Shown here piece by piece: positions 23,116 to 32,979 of a DNA stretch of 46,226 bases. Positions within the stretch are counted from its first letter, which is position 1. Every line of letters begins with the position of its first letter. The notes beneath the pieces are model-generated. The model was not told where the DNA came from and made no database searches. It saw nothing but the letters and a program-made list of their open reading frames with translations. The DNA comes from Acidimicrobiia bacterium (GTDB taxonomy: Bacteria > Actinomycetota > Acidimicrobiia > Spongiisociales > UBA11373). The position numbers and the translations under genes are program-made. The DNA lies in NCBI GenBank assembly GCA_040902765.1, contig JBBDWO010000001.1, positions 1 to 46,226 on the forward strand. Direction: 5' to 3'.

Positions 23116-24353
23116 CCGCCGCTCAGGAGACGGTGCTGCGGGCCGTCGACGCCGCGGTGCCCGCCGGTCACCTCGTGGTGGCTCTGAGTGGCGGCGCCGA
23201 CAGCGCCTCCCTGGCCTGGGCGGTGGCGACCCTCCGGGCTCCCGTCAGGGCGGTCAGTGTGGATCACGGCCTCCCCGGATCGGCTCGGCTGATGACCGCG
23301 GCGTCGGCCATCGCGGCGAGGCTCGGTCTTCAGCACGACACGATCTCGGTCCGTACCGAGGGCACCGGCGAGACGGTCCTGCGTACCGCACGGCTCGCCG
23401 CCCTCGAGTCCGCGGTCGGTGTCGACGAGACGATCCTCACCGGTCACACCGCCGACGATCAAGCCGAGACGGTGCTGGGGAACCTGATTCGAGGAGCCGG
23501 GGCCGCTGGTCTCGCCGGCATCCCGCGACGCCGTGGCCCATTCGCCCGACCGCTCCTCGGTGTCCGTCGCCAGGTCGCCCGCACCGCCGCCGCCGAACTC
23601 GGGCTGCCCTTCGTGGACGACCCGGACAATGCCGACCTGTCGATCAGGCGCAACCGACTCCGCCTGCAGACGCTCCCGCATCTTGGCGAGTACAACCCGC
23701 AGGTCGTCGAGGCGATCGCGAGGAGCGCCCGCCTCGTGGAGGCCGACGACGCCTACCTGGAGGCGTTGGCCGCTGCCGTGTCCGTGAGCCGTGACGAGGA
23801 GGCCATCACGGTGCCCGCGGCGGTCCTGACGACCCTCGCCGCACCCGTCGCCACTCGGGTCGTTCGGGGGATGTTGCGCGCCGCCGACGGCCCGTACGCC
23901 GGCGAGGCCGCCGATGTGGACGCGGTCATGTCGGTGGCGGCCACCGGGGTGTCCGCCTCGCTCTCGGGGGATCTCCTCGCGGTTCGAGAGCGCGCTCTGG
24001 TGGTGATCCACCCCAACCGGCCGGTCTCACCCCCCGAACCGGTCTCGCTGGAGACCGCCGGCGCCGCCCGGTTCGGGCCGTGGACCATCCAGGCTGACGC
24101 CACCGGTGTTCGGGTGCCGGTGGGCGACCGCGCTGTGGTGCGCGCGCCTGTGGCCGGGGATCGGATCTCCATCGGCGGGGGGCGGCACAAGACGGTGTCC
24201 GACGCTCTCCAGGAGGCCGGTGTGCCGGTGCGGCTGCGTCCCCGTTGGCCGCTGGTGGTCGACGGTGACAGAATCGCCTGGATCGTCGGCGTGCGGACCG
24301 CTCCCGACGATGGAGAGAATCGGACGCTGTCGGCGACGAAGGAGGAGCGGTGA
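23094..24353 (+). CDS. tilS: tRNA(Ile)-lysidine synthase
   Basis: A 419-residue enzyme that converts C34 of tRNA-Ile(CAT) to lysidine with ATP. The PP-loop is SGGADS at residues 32-37. SVDHGLPG, TGHTADDQAETVLGNLIRG and PLLGVRRQ are the usual ATPase-domain blocks, and DNADLSIRRNRLR marks the RNA-contact region. A TilS C-terminal domain is present (GDRISIGGGRHKTVSDALQEAGVP...IAWIVGVR). I chose the GTG at 23094, which overlaps the previous gene by 22 nt; a CTG at 23112 overlapping the stop (CTGA) is an alternative. The gene overlaps hpt by GTGA. Confidence 0.93.
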   Translation: MARTGGLTAAQETVLRAVDAAVPAGHLVVALSGGADSASLAWAVATLRAPVRAVSVDHGLPGSARLMTAASAIAARLGLQHDTISVRTEGTGETVLRTARLAALESAVGVDETILTGHTADDQAETVLGNLIRGAGAAGLAGIPRRRGPFARPLLGVRRQVARTAAAELGLPFVDDPDNADLSIRRNRLRLQTLPHLGEYNPQVVEAIARSARLVEADDAYLEALAAAVSVSRDEEAITVPAAVLTTLAAPVATRVVRGMLRAADGPYAGEAADVDAVMSVAATGVSASLSGDLLAVRERALVVIHPNRPVSPPEPVSLETAGAARFGPWTIQADATGVRVPVGDRAVVRAPVAGDRISIGGGRHKTVSDALQEAGVPVRLRPRWPLVVDGDRIAWIVGVRTAPDDGENRTLSATKEER

Positions 24354-24871
24354 AGGTCGGGCGGGTCCTCGTCGACGAGCAGCAGATCGCTCAGCGGCTC
24401 ATCGAGATGGGAGCCGAGATCACCCGCGACTACCAGGGCAAGGACCTGCTCCTGGTCGCCGTGCTCAAGGGGGCCTTCATGGTGATGGCCGACCTGTCAC
24501 GGCGGATCGACCTGCCCGTCGACATCGACTTCATGGCGGTGTCGTCGTACGGGGATTCCACCACCACGTCCGGGGTGGTGCGCATCATCAAGGACCTGGA
24601 TCGGGAGATCACCGGCCGCCACGTGCTGATCGTCGAGGACATCATCGACAGCGGACTCACCCTCGACTACCTGCGCCGCAATCTGGAGGTGCGCCAGCCG
24701 GCGTCGCTCGAGGTGGCGGCCCTGCTGGTGAAGGGCGGCATCCAGCGCACTCAGGTCGACGTCAAGTACGTCGGATTCGAGATCCCACCGGACTTCGTCA
24801 TCGGCTACGGCCTCGACCTCCAGGGAACCATGCGGAACCTCCCGTATGTGGCGGTGATGGAGGAGGAGTAG
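24350..24871 (+). CDS. hpt: Hypoxanthine(-guanine) phosphoribosyltransferase
   Basis: A 173-residue purine-salvage enzyme converting hypoxanthine or guanine and PRPP to the nucleotide. The LLLVAVLKGAFMVMADLSR segment and the flexible loop SSYGDSTTTSG are characteristic. The PRPP-binding loop is VLIVEDIIDSGLTL (about residues 93-106), and VKYVGFEIPPDFVIGYGLD closes the active site. Length is typical of the bacterial 6-oxopurine enzymes. It follows tilS with a GTGA overlap, the order seen in many Gram-positive and actinobacterial genomes. Confidence 0.96.
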   Translation: MKVGRVLVDEQQIAQRLIEMGAEITRDYQGKDLLLVAVLKGAFMVMADLSRRIDLPVDIDFMAVSSYGDSTTTSGVVRIIKDLDREITGRHVLIVEDIIDSGLTLDYLRRNLEVRQPASLEVAALLVKGGIQRTQVDVKYVGFEIPPDFVIGYGLDLQGTMRNLPYVAVMEEE

Positions 24872-24898
24872 GCCCCAGGCTCCAGGCCCCGGGCTCCA
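24871..24898. repeat. Degenerate heptamer array (GGCTCCA/GGCCCCA)
   Basis: Four imperfect units begin on the last base of the hpt stop codon. The unit is a rotation of the CTCCAGG heptamer found after topA. Confidence 0.8.
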
Positions 24899-24952
24899 GC
24901 CATTCGCTTCGCTCGGACGCCCGGTCCTATATCTGGTGCCTGGGGCCTGGCT

Positions 24953-24972
24953 CGACGGCCCATAGGCCGTCG
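24953..24972 (+). terminator. Hairpin between hpt and ftsH
   Basis: CGACGGCC-CATA-GGCCGTCG is a perfect 8-bp stem. It has no T-run behind it and ends 7 nt before the TACCAT box of ftsH. It could end the tilS-hpt transcript or act as an operator at the ftsH promoter; the sequence does not decide. Confidence 0.45.
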
Positions 24973-24979
24973 GCGCCGA

Positions 24980-24985
24980 TACCAT
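24980..24985 (+). promoter_or_regulatory. Putative -10 box (TACCAT) of ftsH
   Basis: TACCAT overlaps an in-frame ATG at 24984. If this box is used, that ATG cannot be the start, and translation begins at the GTG at 25023, which has GGAG 8 nt upstream. Confidence 0.45.
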
Positions 24986-25022
24986 GCCCTACGCTGCCGA
25001 GTTCCCGGGCGGAGATTCCAGC

Positions 25023-26942
<1,920 letters not shown>

Positions 26943-27007
26943 CGACCACAGCCCGATTCGACGGTTGGCGATCGCGCCGAACCGGATGGAACGGCACACC
27001 GGCGGTC

Positions 27008-27805
27008 GTGCTCATGGGGGTACTCAACGTCACTCCCGACTCCTTCTCCGACGGCGGCAGGTTCTCTGATCCCGACCAGGCGATCGCTGTCGGCCTCACC
27101 ATGTGGGACGACGGAGCCGACATCGTCGACGTCGGTGGTGAGTCCACCCGACCCGGATCCGACGGCGTCGATGCCGCCACCGAGATCGACCGGGTGCTTC
27201 CGGTCGTGTCGGCATTGGCTGCCGGCGGGGTGGCCGTCTCGATCGACACCTCCAAGCCCGAGGTCGCCGCGGCGGCACTCGACGCCGGTGCCGTCGTGGT
27301 CAACGACGTGACCGCCTTTTCCGACGTGGCGATGGCTCAGGTGGCGGCCTCGAGCGGGTGCGGCGTGGTCTTGATGCACATGCTGGGGGAGCCCCGCACC
27401 ATGCAGCAGGAACCGACCTACGGGGACGTCGTGCAGGAGGTGCGCGACCATCTGGTGGGCCGAGCCGCCGACGTCATCGCCGCCGGGGTCGATCCGTTCC
27501 ACATCGCGCTCGACCCGGGGATCGGGTTCGGCAAGACCGTCGACCACAACCTCCGGTTGCTCTCGGAGGGCGTTCGGACGCTCGCCGCCACTGGCCATCC
27601 GGTACTCGTCGGCGCCTCACGCAAGTCGTTCCTCGGTGCCATCACCGGGGAAGCGGAGGCCGCCGAACGTGCCCCGGAGACGATCGCCGCGCATGCCCTG
27701 GCGATCGCTGCGGGCGCCTCCATCATCCGCACCCATGACGTCGCCTTCGGGGTGCGTTCCAGTCTCGTGGCCACCGCTATCGTGCGCGGGGTGGTGGAGC
27801 AGTGA
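27008..27805 (+). CDS. folP: Dihydropteroate synthase
   Basis: At least 265 residues; joins 6-hydroxymethyl-dihydropterin pyrophosphate to p-aminobenzoate. The TIM-barrel signatures are MGVLNVTPDSFSDGG, DIVDVGGESTRPG, VSIDTSKPEVA, VNDVTAF, LDPGIGFGKT, LVGASRKSF and the C-terminal RTHDV. The start is uncertain. The frame is open and protein-like upstream (RFDGWRSRRTGWNGTPAVV), but the only start-like codon before 27008 that does not lie deep in ftsH is a CTG at 26939 overlapping the ftsH stop (CTGA). I report the GTG at 27008 as the conservative start; an ATG at 27014 is also possible. folE, which separates ftsH and folP in mycobacteria, is absent. Confidence 0.93.
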   Translation: MLMGVLNVTPDSFSDGGRFSDPDQAIAVGLTMWDDGADIVDVGGESTRPGSDGVDAATEIDRVLPVVSALAAGGVAVSIDTSKPEVAAAALDAGAVVVNDVTAFSDVAMAQVAASSGCGVVLMHMLGEPRTMQQEPTYGDVVQEVRDHLVGRAADVIAAGVDPFHIALDPGIGFGKTVDHNLRLLSEGVRTLAATGHPVLVGASRKSFLGAITGEAEAAERAPETIAAHALAIAAGASIIRTHDVAFGVRSSLVATAIVRGVVEQ

Positions 27806-28281
27806 TGACGGGTCTCGAACCCCGCGACTTCACATGGGTGATCTCCGGTCGGCTGGCCGTGTCAGAACGCATCGGCGGCTACGGTTTTCAGCATCGGCGG
27901 GTGCGCCGTGAAGAGGAGATCACCTGGATCAAACGCGCCGGGGTCAACACCGTCCTGTCGCTTCTCGAGGGAAATCAGAACATCGCCGCCTACGAAGAAG
28001 CCGGCCTGCGGGCTCACAGTGTCCCGCTCCTCGAGGTCGATCGTGAGGCCGCCGAGCCCGTCTACAGGGCGATCGGCCAGCTGCTCGCCGAGCCCCGCAT
28101 CGTGCTCCTGGTGCACCGCGACATCATCGACGACGCCGTAGCCGGGGTCCTGGCCGGCTACCTCGTGTACTCGGGGAAGGTGACCGATCCGATCATGGCC
28201 ACCGCCGTGGTCCAGGAGATCCTGGGCCGGCCGCTCGGTCCCGACGCTCGGGCGCTGATCCCGCAACCTTCGGGGGCCTGA
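27805..28281 (+). CDS. Dual-specificity-phosphatase-like protein without catalytic residues, in the folB position
   Basis: A 158-residue protein. Its layout follows small tyrosine/dual-specificity phosphatases: FTWVISGRLAVSERIGG at the start, REEEITWIKRAGVNTVLSLLE, YEEAGLRAHSVPLLE, then the loop VLLVHRDIIDDAVAGVLAGYL and a helix-rich end. In active relatives this loop reads HCxxGxxR. Here it is HRDIIDDAV, so the catalytic cysteine and arginine are both missing and phosphatase activity is unlikely. The gene begins on the folP stop (TGATG) and precedes folK, exactly where mycobacteria and many others carry folB, dihydroneopterin aldolase. It may be a binding or regulatory protein, or it may replace FolB; both are inference. 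Confidence 0.7.
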   Translation: MTGLEPRDFTWVISGRLAVSERIGGYGFQHRRVRREEEITWIKRAGVNTVLSLLEGNQNIAAYEEAGLRAHSVPLLEVDREAAEPVYRAIGQLLAEPRIVLLVHRDIIDDAVAGVLAGYLVYSGKVTDPIMATAVVQEILGRPLGPDARALIPQPSGA

Positions 28282-28282
28282 G

Positions 28283-28762
28283 ACGCGGGCCGCCATCGGC
28301 CTCGGGTCGAACCTCGGTGATCGCCTGGCAGTGCTGACGGGCGCGGTGGGAGAGTTCCGACGCCTGGGTGAGGTGGTGGCGGTGTCGGGAGTGTGGGAGA
28401 CCGCGCCGATCGGCGGACCGCCCCAGGACGACTACCTGAACGCGGTGGTCGTGGTGCGCACCGTGCTCGGCCCGGTGCCGCTGATGCAACGGCTGCTCGC
28501 CATCGAAGCCGCGGCGGGAAGAGAGCGTGGCGAGCGCTCGGCGCCGCGCACGCTCGACCTCGACCTGCTGCTGTACGGCGATGCCGAGATCGACGCCCCC
28601 GGCCTCACCGTCCCCCACCCCCGCATGCACGCCCGACGCTTCGTCTTGGAACCCCTCGCCGAGGCGTGGCCCGGAGTCGTGATCCCTGGCCACGGCACCG
28701 TGGAGGAACTGTTGGAGAGTGTTCAGGATCAGCGGGCCTCATCACGCGGTCCCCTCCCCTGA
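28283..28762 (+). CDS. folK: 2-amino-4-hydroxy-6-hydroxymethyldihydropteridine pyrophosphokinase, start codon damaged
   Basis: The enzyme pyrophosphorylates 6-hydroxymethyl-dihydropterin for FolP. The frame reads TRAAIGLGSNLGDR from 28283, the normal N-terminus of HPPK. GVWETAPIGGPPQDDYLNAVV and the metal/ATP motif RTLDLDLLLYGD follow, then VPHPRMHARRFVLEPLAE. No ATG, GTG, TTG or CTG exists between the in-frame stop at 28256 and this motif. The first usable start (GTG at 28331) would remove GLGSNLGD. The bases around the previous stop are CCTGAGACGCGG; one added T would give TGATGACG, the same junction as folP/27805. The last residues and the stop codon lie in repeat element C. Confidence 0.85.
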   Translation, partial: TRAAIGLGSNLGDRLAVLTGAVGEFRRLGEVVAVSGVWETAPIGGPPQDDYLNAVVVVRTVLGPVPLMQRLLAIEAAAGRERGERSAPRTLDLDLLLYGDAEIDAPGLTVPHPRMHARRFVLEPLAEAWPGVVIPGHGTVEELLESVQDQRASSRGPLP

Positions 28763-28903
28763 AGGGGGAGGTGGCAGCGGCCGCAGGTCGCTGACGGAGG
28801 GGGAGGGTTGGCGCGTCGCGAGGTTCACGTAGTGATCGCCCTCCCCCCTCCCCGCCGCTCGCTCCGCTCCCGGCGGTACTCCCCCCTTCGGGGGGAGGAA
28901 CCG
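28749..28903. repeat. Dispersed composite hairpin element, copy C (reverse orientation)
   Basis: It carries the same modules as copies A and D in reverse: the CCTCCCC-TGAA-GGGGAGG type hairpin first, then CAGCG/CGCTG, the GGCGCGTCGCGAGG segment, CGCCCTCCCCCCTCCCC, the GCTCGCTCCGCTCC internal hairpin and the CTCCCCCCTTCGGGGGGAG end. The folK TGA stop forms part of the first hairpin loop, so this copy may serve as the folK terminator. Confidence 0.85.
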
Positions 28904-28935
28904 CAGGGGGGCTAGGCGGCCGACGGCCACACGCT

Positions 28936-28956
28936 CAACGGGCAACCGGCAACAGG
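28936..28956. repeat. Degenerate heptamer array (CAACNGG)3
   Basis: CAACGGG, CAACCGG and CAACAGG form three imperfect 7-bp units between element C and the DUF2520 gene. Confidence 0.65.
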
Positions 28957-28997
28957 TAACCTCTCACTTGGCTGGTACCCATAGAGGACTGGAACCC

Positions 28998-29807
28998 ATG
29001 GATCTCATCGTGCTCGGCCCGGGACGGGCCGGGACTGCCATCGGCCTCGTCGCCGTTGCCTCCGGACACCGCATCGTCGGTGTCGCCGCGCGCGACACCG
29101 ACGCCGCCGAAACGGCCGCCGAGCGCCTCGGGTCGCGGCCGCTCGTCTGGGGTGACCGGCTTCCGACCGCCGACCTCCTGGTGGTCGCGGTGCGCGACGG
29201 GGCGATCGCCGAGGTGGCCGACGAGTACGCCGACCGGGCGGCCAGCGTCGAGGGAGCCACGCACCTCTCCGGCCTCGTCCCGCCCGACGCGCTGTCCCCC
29301 CTCGGTGTTCCCGTCGCTGCCTTCCATCCCCTCCAGACGATCCCGACGGCCGAGGCTGGCGCCGAGCGCCTTCCCGGCGCCTTCATCGGGATCACTTCGG
29401 ACGACGACCTCCTCAGCGACCGTCTGTTCGGTCTGGCGCGTTCGTTCGGTTCCCGGCCGTTCGAGTTGCCCAATGAGGCGCGGGCCGTCTATCACGCGGC
29501 TGCGGCCGCTTCCGCCAACTACACGATCGCCGCCCTCGCCGTGGCCCACCGGCTGTTTGCTGCCGCCGGTGTGGACTCCGCGGTGGCCGAGCCCCTGGTG
29601 CGGGCCGTCGTCGACAACGCCCTCGCCATGGGCCCGCTGGAAGCCCTGACCGGCCCGATCGCCCGCCACGACGTCGAGACGGTTCGGGCTCAGGTGGAAG
29701 CGGTGCGCGCGGCCGCGCCCGACGTCGCCGGGGCCTTCGAGGCAATGGCGATCGCCACCGGCATCGTGGCCGATGCCACCGACACGGTGAGGGAGGCACT
29801 GCGATGA
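28998..29807 (+). CDS. Rossmann-like and DUF2520 domain-containing protein
   Basis: A 269-residue protein with an N-terminal nucleotide-binding fold (MDLIVLGPGRAGTAIGLVA, GxGxxG-like) and the C-terminal DUF2520 helical domain (NEARAVYHAAAAASANYTIAALAVAHRLFAAAGVD). The arrangement resembles ketopantoate reductase/6-phosphogluconate-dehydrogenase-type enzymes. As the host must reduce ketopantoate to supply PanC, and the gene overlaps panC (ATGA), a role as a pantoate-forming or related reductase is plausible but unproven. In mycobacteria the homologue is also next to panC. The ATG at 28998 has GAGGA upstream; an in-frame start at 28968 is less likely. Confidence 0.88.
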   Translation: MDLIVLGPGRAGTAIGLVAVASGHRIVGVAARDTDAAETAAERLGSRPLVWGDRLPTADLLVVAVRDGAIAEVADEYADRAASVEGATHLSGLVPPDALSPLGVPVAAFHPLQTIPTAEAGAERLPGAFIGITSDDDLLSDRLFGLARSFGSRPFELPNEARAVYHAAAAASANYTIAALAVAHRLFAAAGVDSAVAEPLVRAVVDNALAMGPLEALTGPIARHDVETVRAQVEAVRAAAPDVAGAFEAMAIATGIVADATDTVREALR

Positions 29808-30682
29808 GGGTGGCTCGAACGTTTGGCGAGGCCCGCACCACCGCGGATGGCCGGGTCGCTCTCATCCCCACCATGGGTGCCCTTCACGAGGGGCACCTGG
29901 CGCTGGTCGACACCGCCCGCGCTGCCGACCCGGACACGGTGATGATGAGCGTCTTCGTCAACCCGATCCAGTTCGACGACCCCGCCGACCTAGAACGCTA
30001 TCCCCGCGACCTGGAGCGCGACACCGCCCTCGCCGAAGCGGCCGGGGTGGGTGTTCTCTTCGCTCCATCCGTCGAGGAGATGTACCCGCAGGAGCCGGTG
30101 GTCCGGGTGAGTGCCGGGCCGTTGGGTGAGCCGATGGAGGGCCGCCGCAAGGGGCACTTCGACGGGGTCGCCACCGTGGTGACCAAGCTGTTCGCTGGGC
30201 TACAGCCCTCGGCGGCGGTCTTCGGGCGCAAGGACGCCCAGCAGGTGGCGGTGATCCGACGTCTCGTCGTCGACCTGTCGTTCCCGGTCCGGGTGCTGCC
30301 AGCCCCGACGCTGCGGGAGCCCGACGGCCTCGCCCTGTCGAGCCGCAATGTGTTCCTCGACGACCGCGAGGGGGCACTGGGCCTGTCGCGTGGGCTGTTT
30401 GCCGCGGCTGACGCCATCGAGGGCGGTCTCGAGGATGGCTCGGCTGCCGAAGCGATCGTCGCCGAAGCGGTCGCAGACGCCGGGGCGCAGCTCCACTACG
30501 CCAGCCTCGTCGACGCCGCCACGCTGGAACCCGTCGATCGGGTTCGTGATGGCACCGTTCTCGCCGTGGCCGCCCAGGTGGGCGAGGTTCGACTCATCGA
30601 CAACGTGCACATCGACGGCGACGGGACCGTGGACCGCGGCCGTCTCCTGACCCGGCCCTCGACCCTCACCGGAGGTGGATAG
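29804..30682 (+). CDS. panC: Pantothenate synthetase
   Basis: A 292-residue enzyme condensing pantoate and beta-alanine with ATP. The HIGH-like motif is IPTMGALHEGHLALV (about residues 22-36), with FVNPIQF, YPRDLERD, GHFDGVATVVTKLF and VFGRKDAQQ following. The KMSKS-like segment is DGLALSSRNVFL. Length is close to other actinobacterial PanC proteins. panD, which follows panC in mycobacteria, is missing here, and coaX starts directly after the stop codon (TAGATG). It is translationally coupled to the DUF2520 gene. Confidence 0.96.
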   Translation: MRVARTFGEARTTADGRVALIPTMGALHEGHLALVDTARAADPDTVMMSVFVNPIQFDDPADLERYPRDLERDTALAEAAGVGVLFAPSVEEMYPQEPVVRVSAGPLGEPMEGRRKGHFDGVATVVTKLFAGLQPSAAVFGRKDAQQVAVIRRLVVDLSFPVRVLPAPTLREPDGLALSSRNVFLDDREGALGLSRGLFAAADAIEGGLEDGSAAEAIVAEAVADAGAQLHYASLVDAATLEPVDRVRDGTVLAVAAQVGEVRLIDNVHIDGDGTVDRGRLLTRPSTLTGGG

Positions 30683-31456
30683 ATGTTGATCGCGGTGGAT
30701 GTCGGCAACACGCAGACCGTCGTCGGTCTCTACGACGGTGAGACGATGGTCGACTCGTGGCGACTGTCGACCGTGCGCGAGCGGACCGCAGACGAGTACC
30801 GGCTGTTCCTCACCGGGCTGCTCCGTCAGGACGGCCATCGCCTCGAAGACCTGGAGGGAGCGGTGCTGGCCAGCGTGGTCCCGTCGGCGAAGGCGGCGAT
30901 GATCGAGGTGGCTACCGAGCTGGTGGGCGAAGACGCCCTGGTGGTGGTCGGTCCCGGGATCAAGACCGGCATGCCGATCAACATCGACAACCCCCGTGAG
31001 GCCGGCGCCGACCGGGTGGCCAACGCGGTGGCGGCGCTCACCAAGTACGGCGCTCCGGTGGTGTCGGTCGACTTCGGCACATCGACGAACGTCGACGCCG
31101 TCGACGCTACGGGTGCTCTCGTCGGTGCCTCCATCGCCCCCGGTCTCGAGGTGTCGCTCAACGCCCTCATCTCGGGGACTGCGGCGCTGCGTTGGGTCGA
31201 CTTGACGCCCCCACCCGCCGCCATCGGACGCAACACCGTCGAAGCCATTCAGAGCGGGCTCTTGTTCGGACACGCCGGCATGGTCGACGGGCTCGTCGAG
31301 CGCTTCGTCGGGGAGCTGGGTGGCTCGCCGGCGGTCATCGCCACCGGCGGCCTCGCCTCTACCATCGTCCCCCACTGCCGCACCGTGTCGACGGTCGACC
31401 ACGACCTGACCCTCGACGGGCTGCGGATCATCTACGAGATGAACATCGGAGCGTGA
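30683..31456 (+). CDS. coaX: Type III pantothenate kinase
   Basis: A 257-residue kinase for the first step of CoA synthesis. The N-terminal phosphate-binding motif is AVDVGNTQTVVGLYDG (residues 4-19). GADRVANAVAALTKYG carries the catalytic Asp, and VVSVDFGTSTNVDAVD is the second ATPase motif, with GTSTN instead of the more usual GTATT. PGLEVSLNALISGTAAL and GHAGMVDGLVERF complete the ASKHA fold. It follows panC without a gap, so pantothenate synthesis and phosphorylation are expressed together. lysS begins 2 nt after the stop. Confidence 0.95.
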   Translation: MLIAVDVGNTQTVVGLYDGETMVDSWRLSTVRERTADEYRLFLTGLLRQDGHRLEDLEGAVLASVVPSAKAAMIEVATELVGEDALVVVGPGIKTGMPINIDNPREAGADRVANAVAALTKYGAPVVSVDFGTSTNVDAVDATGALVGASIAPGLEVSLNALISGTAALRWVDLTPPPAAIGRNTVEAIQSGLLFGHAGMVDGLVERFVGELGGSPAVIATGGLASTIVPHCRTVSTVDHDLTLDGLRIIYEMNIGA

Positions 31457-31458
31457 CC

Positions 31459-32970
31459 ATGGCGGACGACGAGGCGGCGATCGGCGCGGAGGCCGACGAG
31501 TCGGCGCTCGATCGGATCATGGCCGATCGTCAGGCCAGGGTCGATGCCGTCCGCGATGCTGGCGGCGACCCGTACCCGGTCAGGTTCGACCGGACCGCCG
31601 TCGCCGCCGACCTCCACGCAGAGCATGGCGGCCTCGACCCTCAGACCAACACCGGATCGAGCGTGGTGGTGGCCGGACGGGTCATGTCGAAGCGCGAGCT
31701 CGGCGCGGTGGCGTTCGCCGTTCTCCAGGACGGATCCGGTCGCATCCAGCTGTTCGCCGAGGAGAAGGTACTGGGGGAGCGCATGGCCGACTTCGCCGCT
31801 CTCGACGTGGGGGACTGGGTGGGTGCCTCGGGTGAGGTGGTGACCACCCGCACGGGGGAGCTGTCGGTGCGGGTAGATGACTTCACCCTGCTCTCCAAGG
31901 CCCTGCGCCCTCTGCCGGAGAAGTGGCATGGCCTCACCGACACCGAGCAGCGCTACCGCCGGCGGTACGTCGACCTGATGGTCAATCCGGACTCGATGCG
32001 GGTGGCGCGCGCCCGGGTGGCGACAGTCGCGTCGGTTCGGGACTCCCTGATCAGCCGTGGGTTCATCGAGGTCGAGACGCCGGTCCTCCACGACCTGCCG
32101 ACCGGTGGGCTGGCCACGCCTTTCACCACCCACCATGCCGCGCTCGACCAGACGATGTACTTGCGGATCGCCCTGGAACTCCACCTCAAGCGGCTGGTCG
32201 TGGGTGGCATGGAGCGGGTGTTCGAGATCGGCCGCGTCTTTCGCAACGAGGGCCTATCGCCCCGTCACAACCCGGAGTTCACCATGCTCGAGGCCTATCA
32301 GGCTCTCGCCGACTACGGCGACATGGTCGACCTCACCGAGGCGATCGTGGTCGAAGCGGCCGAGGCGGTGGCAGGTACCACCAGGCTCACCTATCAGGGC
32401 CGCCCGCTGTCACTCACGGCTCCCTGGAAGCTCATCGACTACGTCGGGGCCACCACCGAGATCAGCGGCGTCGAGTGGGACCCGGTCATGCTGGTCGAGG
32501 ACGCCCGCGCGGCCGCCGATACTGCTGGCATCGAGTACGACGGGTCCTGGGGCACCGGGCGGATCATCGCCGAGGCGTTCGAGCACTTCGTGGAGCCCAC
32601 CCTCTGGGAGCCGACCGTGGTCCTCGACTTCCCCGAGGAGATCTCCCCGCTTGCCCGCCTCCACCGGTCTCGGCCCGGGCTCACCGAGCGATTCGAGGTG
32701 ATCGTCGCCGGCCACGAGCTGGCGAACGCCTTCTCCGAACTCAACGACCCGGTGGATCAACGCCGTCGCTTCGAGGCACAGGCCGCCGCCCGCGCCGCTG
32801 GCGATACCGAGGCGCACCCGATGGACGAGGACTACCTGCGAGCCCTCGAATACGGCCTCCCTCCCACCGGCGGCATGGGGCTCGGCATCGACCGCCTGGT
32901 GATGCTCCTCACCGACCAGGCGGCGATCCGCGACGTACTGCTGTTCCCGCATCTCCGGAGGGAGAGCTAG
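31459..32970 (+). CDS. lysS: Lysyl-tRNA synthetase (class II)
   Basis: A 503-residue enzyme. After an acidic N-terminus, the OB-fold anticodon-binding domain runs to about residue 155 (VVVAGRVMSKRELGAVAFAVLQDGSG). The class II core follows: motif 1 region SLISRGFIEVETPVLHDLPTGGLATPF, motif 2 FRNEGLSPRHNPEFTMLEAY, and motif 3 GMGLGIDRLVMLLTD near the C-terminus. The ELNDPVDQRRRFEAQ block is typical of LysRS. The ATG at 31459 lies 2 nt after coaX; upstream in-frame codons lie inside coaX. It converges with the prenyl synthase gene, with only 9 bp between stops. Confidence 0.97.
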   Translation: MADDEAAIGAEADESALDRIMADRQARVDAVRDAGGDPYPVRFDRTAVAADLHAEHGGLDPQTNTGSSVVVAGRVMSKRELGAVAFAVLQDGSGRIQLFAEEKVLGERMADFAALDVGDWVGASGEVVTTRTGELSVRVDDFTLLSKALRPLPEKWHGLTDTEQRYRRRYVDLMVNPDSMRVARARVATVASVRDSLISRGFIEVETPVLHDLPTGGLATPFTTHHAALDQTMYLRIALELHLKRLVVGGMERVFEIGRVFRNEGLSPRHNPEFTMLEAYQALADYGDMVDLTEAIVVEAAEAVAGTTRLTYQGRPLSLTAPWKLIDYVGATTEISGVEWDPVMLVEDARAAADTAGIEYDGSWGTGRIIAEAFEHFVEPTLWEPTVVLDFPEEISPLARLHRSRPGLTERFEVIVAGHELANAFSELNDPVDQRRRFEAQAAARAAGDTEAHPMDEDYLRALEYGLPPTGGMGLGIDRLVMLLTDQAAIRDVLLFPHLRRES

Positions 32971-32979
32971 AAACGTCTT

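Noticed and set aside
24984-25022. Upstream ATG of ftsH
   Set aside because: It overlaps the proposed TACCAT box and has no ribosome-binding site, whereas the GTG at 25023 has GGAG at 8 nt.
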